Source: JBCBSZ01 sp039818945
GTDB taxonomy: Bacteria; Actinomycetota; Acidimicrobiia; Acidimicrobiales; Poriferisodalaceae
Reading direction: 5' to 3'
DNA: 64,000 nt
NCBI GenBank assembly: GCA_039818945.1
Contig: JBCBSZ010000003.1
Location: 62,001-126,000, forward strand
Both the position numbers and the translations under genes were made by a program. Under the pieces are notes generated by a model that saw only the letters and a list, made by a program, of their open reading frames with translations, ran no database searches and was not told the origin of the DNA. This document shows, piece after piece, positions 58,893 through 64,000 of this stretch (the first letter of the stretch is position 1; the number at the start of each line of letters is the position of its first letter).

Positions 58893-59228
58893 GTGGCCGA
58901 TCTGTCGCTCCGCTCCGCCTTCCGGGCCCTCAACTCCGTCGTCGTCCCCGCCGTCCGGCGTGGCGTGGGCTCCCCGCTGCCGGTCGGGGTCGGGCTGGTG
59001 CTGCTCGAGACGACGGGGCGCCGCAGCGGGAAGGTGCGGGAGGTGCCGCTGGTCGGCTTCCGTGTGCTGGACCGGGTCGCGGTGAGCACCGTCCGATCGG
59101 ACTCGCAGTGGCTGCGAAACCTCGAGGCCGACGCGGACGGCGGTGTGTGGACCTGGGGCCGGCGGCGCGACGTGCGGGCCGACGTCACCCGCGGCCCACT
59201 CAACGTCGCCGTCCTCGAGCCGCGATAA
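58893..59228 (+). CDS. F420-type nitroreductase/quinone reductase (Ddn-like), short
   Basis: An 111-residue split-barrel protein of the deazaflavin-dependent nitroreductase family: LLETTGRRSGKVREVPLVGF is the conserved core that binds the F420 phosphate/isoalloxazine region, and SQWLRNLEADADGGVWTWG is a typical C-terminal segment. It is shorter than mycobacterial Ddn (about 150 residues), missing part of the N-terminal helix. The start GTG 58893 is tentative and the true N-terminus could lie a few codons away. It implies F420 use by this organism. Substrate unknown. Confidence 0.78.
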   Translation: MADLSLRSAFRALNSVVVPAVRRGVGSPLPVGVGLVLLETTGRRSGKVREVPLVGFRVLDRVAVSTVRSDSQWLRNLEADADGGVWTWGRRRDVRADVTRGPLNVAVLEPR

Positions 59229-59266
59229 CGCCTCGACACCGCCGCCGGGTCCGCCGAGCATGTGGG

Positions 59267-59773
59267 ATGGCGCTCGAGATCCGACCCCTCACCGTCGACG
59301 ACGCCGACCAGCTGGGCCCGGTGCACGTGCGAGCCTGGCAGGCCGCCTATCGCGGGATCATGCCCGACGACTACCTCGACGGGCTCGACGGCACGGCGCG
59401 GGCCGCCCGCTGGCGCGAGCACCTCGGCGACGTGCCCGCCGACGTCGTGCACCTGGTCGGCGATCTGGAGGGGCGGATCGTCGGCGGGGTGACGGTCGGC
59501 ACCGAGCGCGACGAGCGCCGCATCGGTGAGCTCTATGCGATCAACCTCGATCCCGACGCGTTCGGCACCGGTGTCGGCCAGGCGCTGTTCGAGGCCGGTG
59601 AGGAGGCGCTGCGCTCGCTCGGCCACGACGAGGCCGTGCTGTGGGTCGTGAGGGAGAACGCACGCGCCCGCAGGTTCTACGAGCGGAACGGTTGGCTCCC
59701 GGACGGCACCGAGAAGGCGGTCGACTTCGGCGGGGTCGACGTCGTCGAGCTGCGGTACGCCACGACGCTCTGA
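59267..59773 (+). CDS. GNAT-family acetyltransferase
   Basis: A 168-residue acetyltransferase. It has the GNAT N-terminal strand LEIRPLTVDDADQLGPVHVRAWQAAYRGIMPDDYLDGL, the central acetyl-CoA site NLDPDAFGTGVGQALFEAGEEAL, and the end NARARRFYERNGWLPDGTEK, which resembles acetyltransferases of small-molecule amines. ATG 59267 starts right after GTGGG. It is 38 bp downstream of the nitroreductase and may share its transcript. Substrate unknown. Confidence 0.85.
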   Translation: MALEIRPLTVDDADQLGPVHVRAWQAAYRGIMPDDYLDGLDGTARAARWREHLGDVPADVVHLVGDLEGRIVGGVTVGTERDERRIGELYAINLDPDAFGTGVGQALFEAGEEALRSLGHDEAVLWVVRENARARRFYERNGWLPDGTEKAVDFGGVDVVELRYATTL

Positions 59774-59849
59774 GGACTCCGCCCGGACCTCCGACTCTGG
59801 TCCGACCGGACTGCGCAACGGAGAATTGGGGCGTCCTGGAGGAGGGACG

Positions 59850-60200
59850 ATGACGCCGTCGCACCAGAACCTCTCCCTCGTCGCGCTCGCAGCCATCGTC
59901 GCCGCGGTCGGCGTCGTCGACGCGATCGTCAGCGGCGAGGCCGACTTCGTGGCGGTCTTCGGCGTCATCCTCCTGCTCCTCGGGCTGCTCCTCCTCCAGA
60001 CGCGGTCGAGCCGCGTGCGCGTCTCGTTGCGCGCCGACCTCGTCCGGTGGCTCAGGCGGCGCAGCGCGGCGTCGGGGGAACCGCTGGAGACCATCGCCGA
60101 CCGCGCCCTGGCCGCGTACCGGGCGCAGTTCGTGCGCGACGTGGACGTACCGGTGGACGACGTCGTGGCGAGGGGGAGCCGTCCACCGGCACCGACGTGA
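59850..60200 (+). CDS. Membrane protein with ribbon-helix-helix-like C-terminal segment
   Basis: A 116-residue protein: two hydrophobic helices (residues ~8-26 and 32-52, LLLLGLLLLQ) followed by a soluble tail, VRVSLRADLVRWLRRRSAASGEPLETIADRALAAYRAQF. That tail reads as a strand plus two helices of the ribbon-helix-helix type, usually a DNA-binding or dimerisation module. Fusion of membrane helices to an RHH is unusual. Good ribosome-binding site (GGAGGAGGG). The stop overlaps the next gene (GTGA), so it is coupled to the PEP-synthase-like enzyme and probably acts with it. Function unknown. Confidence 0.65.
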   Translation: MTPSHQNLSLVALAAIVAAVGVVDAIVSGEADFVAVFGVILLLLGLLLLQTRSSRVRVSLRADLVRWLRRRSAASGEPLETIADRALAAYRAQFVRDVDVPVDDVVARGSRPPAPT

Positions 60201-62533
60201 GCCGGGCCGCCGTCCGGATCGACGGGTCCGGGCACGAGCTGGCCCTCGTCGGCGGGAAGGGGGCGGCGCTCGACCGGCTCGTCGCGGGACGGTTGCCGGT
60301 CCCTGCGTCCGTCGCGGTGACCACGGCGGCATACGCGGAGTTCGCGCGACAGCCCTCGATCCGAGCCCTCGTCGGCCGCATCCGCGGTGGCGCGGTCGTC
60401 GGCGACGATCGGGTCGACGGTGCCTTCTGCTCGGCCGACATCGCGCCGTCGACGCGGACCCAGCTCCTCGAGCTGATCCGATCGATCGGACCGACGGTCG
60501 CGCTCCGGTCCTCGGCGACGGTCGAGGATCTCGGCAGCTCGTCCTTCGCAGGCCAGTACCGCTCGATCCTCGACGTCGACGCGGCCGACGACGAGGCCGT
60601 GCTCCGCGGGATCCGCCTGGTCTGGGCGTCGCTGTGGCACCGCGCACCCCGCGCCTATCGACTGGCGCTCGGCGTCGACGACCACGACGCGGCGATGGCC
60701 GTCGTCGCGATGCACATGGTCGCGGCCCGCCGTGCGGGCGTCGTCTTCACCGTCGATCCCGGACGGACCGTCGGCGCCGCACGGGTCGAGGCCGTCGAGG
60801 GGCTCGGCGAGTCGCTGGTCGCCGGCACCGAGACGCCGACGGCCTGGGTGGTGGCACGCGACACCGCCGCCCGGGAACCCCTCCCGCCCGACGTGGAGGA
60901 GGCGCTCGACCTCGCGCTCCGCATCGAGGAGCGCAGCGGTTGCCCCCAGGACGTCGAGTGGGCCGCCGACGACACCGTCTGGATCGTGCAGGCCCGGCCG
61001 ATCACGACGATCGACGACCCCGACGACGACGGGTTCGACACCCCCGTCGACGACGCGGAGCTGACCACCGCGGGCATCGGCGAGATGGTGCCCGGCGCCC
61101 TGCCCCCGCTCGTGTGGGAGACCAACCGCTTCCTGCTGGAGGAGGCACTCCGTCGGACCCTCGGCGACCTCGACGCCCTTCCCGAGCGCGACGAGGACCG
61201 GCCGCTGATCCGCCGGGTGCGGGGCCGTGTGGCCCTGGACTTCGATCGGTTGCGCGAGGCGGCCGAGCTCCTGCCCGGTGGCGGTGTCGACGAGCTCGAG
61301 GCGCAGTACTTCGGATCGTCTCCCTCACCGTCGTCGACGATGTCGAGCCGCCACGCCGGCGGACTGCGGGCCCTCGTCCACGACCTCCGCGTGATGATCC
61401 TGCGACGCCAGGCCGTGGAGGACGCCGAGATCACGGTCGAGGCCGCCCGACGACTCGACGACGCGCTCGACGACCGGCGCTGCAGCGACCGGGAGCTGCT
61501 CCGCCGACGCAACCGGCTCGTCGACCTGGCGGCGCGCGGCCTCGCCGCCGAGCTCGCGGTCGCCGCATCGGCGGGCGCCGCCCACCACCGGGTGGAGCTG
61601 CTCCTCGCACCTCACCTGGGCGAGCAGGAGGCCGCCCGACGGGCCCGCGACGTCGTGCACACCGACGTCGACCGGATCGTCGACGCCGGCGACTCGATGG
61701 CCGTGATCGCCGGGCCGACCTGGGCCGAACGAGGGCTCGACGCGCCCGAGGTGCCTCGGCCGGCGCCCGAGGTCGCCGCCGCTCGCCGGGCGGCCCTCGA
61801 GGCGCTGCTGCGGGCTCGGCCCGGGTGGCGCACCCGCCGCATCATCACCGGGCAGGTCGTCGACGTGCGCATCCACGTGCTGCGGCGGGTGATCGCCGAC
61901 GCCGGCTCGCTCCTCGGGCTCCGGGAGCAGACCAAGGCCGCCCTGCTCTCGGTCGGTGGTGCGATCCGGCGCATCGACGTCGAGCTCGGACGCCGGCTCG
62001 CCGCCGCGAGGCTTCTGGCGAGCGCCGACGACGTCGAGCTGCTCGGGGTGGCCGAGCTCACCGAAGCGATCCTCGAGGCCGAGGTCCCGGGCGGGCTCGC
62101 CGCCCGACGCCGCGCCGGTCGCCGGTGCGCCGACGCGGCGCCGCTCCCCGTCCGGTTCCGCGGTCGGCCCCGTCCCGCCACCCCCGTGACGGGGCCGGTC
62201 GCCGCGGAGCTGACCGGCTGGGGTGCGAGCGCGGGGACGGCCACCGGTCGCGCCCGGGTGCTCCACACCTCCGACGACGGGCTGGAACCCGGCGAGGTGC
62301 TCGTCGCCCGGTCGACCGACGCGTCCTGGTCGCCCCGCTTCGTCGACGCCGGCGCCGTCGTCGTCGAGGTCGGCGGGCCGCTGTCCCACGCGGCGATCCT
62401 GGCCCGCGAGCTCGGTGTGCCGGCGGTGCTCAACGTCGCCGGCGCCATCGACCAGCTCGACGGACGCACCGTCACCGTCGACGGCGATCTCGGACGCATC
62501 GTCGTGCACGAGCACGAGGTCGTGCAGCCATGA
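60197..62533 (+). CDS. PEP-synthase/rifampicin-phosphotransferase-like dikinase
   Basis: A 778-residue protein: an N-terminal PPDK-type ATP-binding domain (residues ~15-320; LVGGKGAALDRLVAG at the start, ALRSSATVEDLGSSSFAGQY, DVEWAADDTVWIVQARPIT), a long middle region (~330-670) of helical character, and a C-terminal swivelling phosphohistidine domain with catalytic His731 in VEVGGPLSHAAILAREL. It lacks the PEP-binding TIM barrel of PEP synthase, as does rifampicin phosphotransferase, so it may phosphorylate a small-molecule acceptor. It is coupled to the TM-RHH gene upstream (GTGA) and the PAP2 gene downstream (ATGA). Acceptor unknown. Confidence 0.85.
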   Translation: MSRAAVRIDGSGHELALVGGKGAALDRLVAGRLPVPASVAVTTAAYAEFARQPSIRALVGRIRGGAVVGDDRVDGAFCSADIAPSTRTQLLELIRSIGPTVALRSSATVEDLGSSSFAGQYRSILDVDAADDEAVLRGIRLVWASLWHRAPRAYRLALGVDDHDAAMAVVAMHMVAARRAGVVFTVDPGRTVGAARVEAVEGLGESLVAGTETPTAWVVARDTAAREPLPPDVEEALDLALRIEERSGCPQDVEWAADDTVWIVQARPITTIDDPDDDGFDTPVDDAELTTAGIGEMVPGALPPLVWETNRFLLEEALRRTLGDLDALPERDEDRPLIRRVRGRVALDFDRLREAAELLPGGGVDELEAQYFGSSPSPSSTMSSRHAGGLRALVHDLRVMILRRQAVEDAEITVEAARRLDDALDDRRCSDRELLRRRNRLVDLAARGLAAELAVAASAGAAHHRVELLLAPHLGEQEAARRARDVVHTDVDRIVDAGDSMAVIAGPTWAERGLDAPEVPRPAPEVAAARRAALEALLRARPGWRTRRIITGQVVDVRIHVLRRVIADAGSLLGLREQTKAALLSVGGAIRRIDVELGRRLAAARLLASADDVELLGVAELTEAILEAEVPGGLAARRRAGRRCADAAPLPVRFRGRPRPATPVTGPVAAELTGWGASAGTATGRARVLHTSDDGLEPGEVLVARSTDASWSPRFVDAGAVVVEVGGPLSHAAILARELGVPAVLNVAGAIDQLDGRTVTVDGDLGRIVVHEHEVVQP

Positions 62534-64000
62534 GCGCTCGCCGCGGTGACGTGTTCGACGACATGGGCACGGACCGGTTCCACGTCTTCGTCCCGGCGAT
62601 CATGAGCGTCGGTCTGCTGTTCTCGTTGGCGACGGTCGTCCGCGACCTCTTCAAGCTCCGGTCACGGCGGGCCCACCGCCGGCGGGTCGTGCTCACGGCC
62701 AACGACGTGGCCAGCGTCGTCGTCGCCGGCGAGCGGCGCACCGTCCGCGGCATCGATCTCGGGCTGCTCCCGAGGCGCACGTACCTCTGGTGGACGATGG
62801 CGTTCCTGGGCGCTGCGAGCTACGTCGCCATCGGCTCGTCCGCCAACTACCTCCGCGAGGGCGGTCGCGTCTCCGACATCGCCTGGCTGCTCGCCATCAG
62901 CCTCGTCTCGGCGGCAGCACTGGGCGCACTCGCGGTGGTCACCGCGGCCGCGTACGTTCGGTGGCCGGAGGTGAGACCGCTGCCGCGCCAGGTGCTCCGC
63001 ACCACTCCGCTCACCGAGCTGAGCCACGCCCGCGACGATCGGCCGCCGCGTGCGCTCGGACTCGCGGTCCTCGTCGCCGCGGCGGCGACCGCCCTCGTGA
63101 CGCTGCTGGTCGGGGCGAGCCACGGCACGACCCAGCAGATCGACGAGCCGATCGCCGACTGGCTGGTCGAGCAGACCTGGCTCGACCCGGTCCGCTTCAT
63201 CGATCCGCTCGGTCGGACCGACGTCGCCGTCCTGCTCGCCACCCTGATCGGGCTCGCCGCGCTCCGCTGCCGACCCGTCGCGCTGCTCTACCCCGGAGCC
63301 GTCGTCCTGGGCGTCGCGACATCGTTCGCGCTGCGCGAGCTGGTCGAGCGACCCCGCCCGCTGACGGGCGTCGAGGACTCCTTCCCGAGCGGCCACGTGC
63401 TCCAGGCGGCCCTCATCGCAGGACTGCTCCCGCTCGCGCTCGAGACCATGACCGAGTCGAAGACCCTGGCGACGCTCACCCGTACCGTGCTCGTCCTCGG
63501 CGTGGTGGCGTCCGCGGTTCATCGCGTCAGGATCGAAGCGCACTGGCCGCTCGACGTCGTCGCCGGAGCCCTGGTCGGCGCGACGTTGGTGCTCGCCGTG
63601 CACTGGGTGATCGCCCATCGGGCCTGGCACGCCCGATGCCGTGGATGCGCCTGGCGCGAGCCACCGGACCCCTTGCACGGCGTCATCGCGCTGCACCCGA
63701 TGCTCGTCCACCGGATCCATCAGCTCGCCGCGCTCTGGTCGGCCGCCTCGGTGATCGGTCTCGTCGTGCTCGCCGTGCGGTTCGGCCTCCCGAACGACCC
63801 CGAGGGCGTCGCCGCCGACCAACGGATCGAGCGGTGGGTGCAGCTCGGCGCGGCCGTGCTGCTCGGGCTCTCCGGGCTGCTCTCCCTGCGGTGGCACTCG
63901 CTCGGCGCCGTGCTCGGCTTCGTCTCCGCGAGCCTCGTCGGCACCTTCGCCGCGGTCCAGTACCGGCCGGCGTTGGCCACCACCCTGACCGTGATCCTGA
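62530..64000 (+). CDS. PAP2-family membrane phosphatase, 3'-partial
   Basis: Starts with ATG overlapping the upstream stop (ATGA) and runs open to the right edge, at least 490 residues. It is a polytopic protein (roughly 9-10 membrane segments in view). The PAP2 triad is complete: motif 1 RPRP at 274-277 after RELVE, motif 2 PSGH at 286-289, and motif 3 with R-x-EAHWPLDVVAG near 330. Such enzymes remove phosphate from lipids such as phosphatidic acid or undecaprenyl diphosphate. The N-terminal 200 residues include a soluble segment (residues ~45-85) before the main helices. Being coupled to a phosphotransferase-like enzyme suggests a shared phospho-substrate. Confidence 0.9.
   Translation, partial: MSARRGDVFDDMGTDRFHVFVPAIMSVGLLFSLATVVRDLFKLRSRRAHRRRVVLTANDVASVVVAGERRTVRGIDLGLLPRRTYLWWTMAFLGAASYVAIGSSANYLREGGRVSDIAWLLAISLVSAAALGALAVVTAAAYVRWPEVRPLPRQVLRTTPLTELSHARDDRPPRALGLAVLVAAAATALVTLLVGASHGTTQQIDEPIADWLVEQTWLDPVRFIDPLGRTDVAVLLATLIGLAALRCRPVALLYPGAVVLGVATSFALRELVERPRPLTGVEDSFPSGHVLQAALIAGLLPLALETMTESKTLATLTRTVLVLGVVASAVHRVRIEAHWPLDVVAGALVGATLVLAVHWVIAHRAWHARCRGCAWREPPDPLHGVIALHPMLVHRIHQLAALWSAASVIGLVVLAVRFGLPNDPEGVAADQRIERWVQLGAAVLLGLSGLLSLRWHSLGAVLGFVSASLVGTFAAVQYRPALATTLTVIL

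Overview
The window reads as a chromosomal segment of a very GC-rich actinobacterium. GTG starts are common, genes are packed with 1-4 base overlaps, and the gene content includes a mycothiol-type DsbA-like reductase, a Stf0-type sulfotransferase, an F420-type nitroreductase, MalT/LAL-type LuxR regulation and many acyl-CoA genes. An Acidimicrobiia-like member is my best guess, but there is no rRNA or other marker to fix it. I found no tRNA, rRNA, CRISPR array, insertion sequence or prophage, and no gene-free stretch longer than about 250 bases.

Layout. 1-3021: c-di-GMP genes (membrane GGDEF cyclase, PilZ-like protein) with a GNAT gene. 3048-10451: a five-gene minus-strand operon (acyl-CoA ligase, two enoyl-CoA hydratases, FlK-like thioesterase, GH3 beta-glucosidase) divergent from an acyl-CoA dehydrogenase. 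10448-12078: an isoprenylcysteine methyltransferase-like/MerR operon with a classical MerR operator, then a membrane protein. 12233-17464: malonyl-CoA-synthetase-like ligase, membrane cupredoxin, Stf0 sulfotransferase, D-aminoacylase and Rid protein. 17471-21172: rhodanese and GlxA-type regulator flanked by 38-bp direct repeats, then an MFS gene and an epoxide hydrolase. 21278-24901: LysM protein, amidoligase, small acidic protein and two secreted proteins. 25022-35327: a catabolic cluster (Tat-exported cyclase-family hydrolase, ring-opening amidohydrolase, carbamate kinase, DUF2877, FdrA, DUF1116) with a membrane HELGH protein and a six-PAS diguanylate cyclase inserted in it. 35328-42763: a DUF3048 lipoprotein and a LuxR/ATPase regulator between two genes for very acidic proteins. 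42803-46266: MFS gene, a probable selenoprotein, HAD-Nudix fusion and PRC-barrel protein. 46520-53926: potassium channel, VOC protein, MarR/monooxygenase operon, SDR, lipoprotein, GNAT, pirin and NAD(P)HX epimerase. 54005-58808: gnd-pgi operon, a membrane protein and a PhzF protein. 58893-64000: nitroreductase, GNAT, then a translationally coupled trio (TM-RHH protein, PEP-synthase-like enzyme, PAP2 phosphatase running off the end).

Two observations stand out. First, at 44079-44693 a full-length Rv2466c-like reductase has an in-frame TGA exactly where the first cysteine of its CPWC active site should be. The TGA is followed, 22 nt later, by the loop of an 8-bp hairpin that meets the usual bacterial SECIS rules, so this is very probably a selenocysteine enzyme. 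Second, a rare palindrome (core GTAGGCCTAC) occurs twice, once on each side of the LuxR-type regulator gene. Its centre lies exactly 30.5 bases from a TAnnnT -10 box at three promoters: the regulator itself and two genes for acidic Asp/Glu/Pro-rich proteins. This defines a small self-contained regulon from sequence alone.

Other coherent units are a putative carbamoyl-transfer pathway in which ring opening feeds an FdrA/DUF1116/DUF2877 transcarbamylase and carbamate kinase, and two autoregulated MerR and MarR operons with clear dyad operators.
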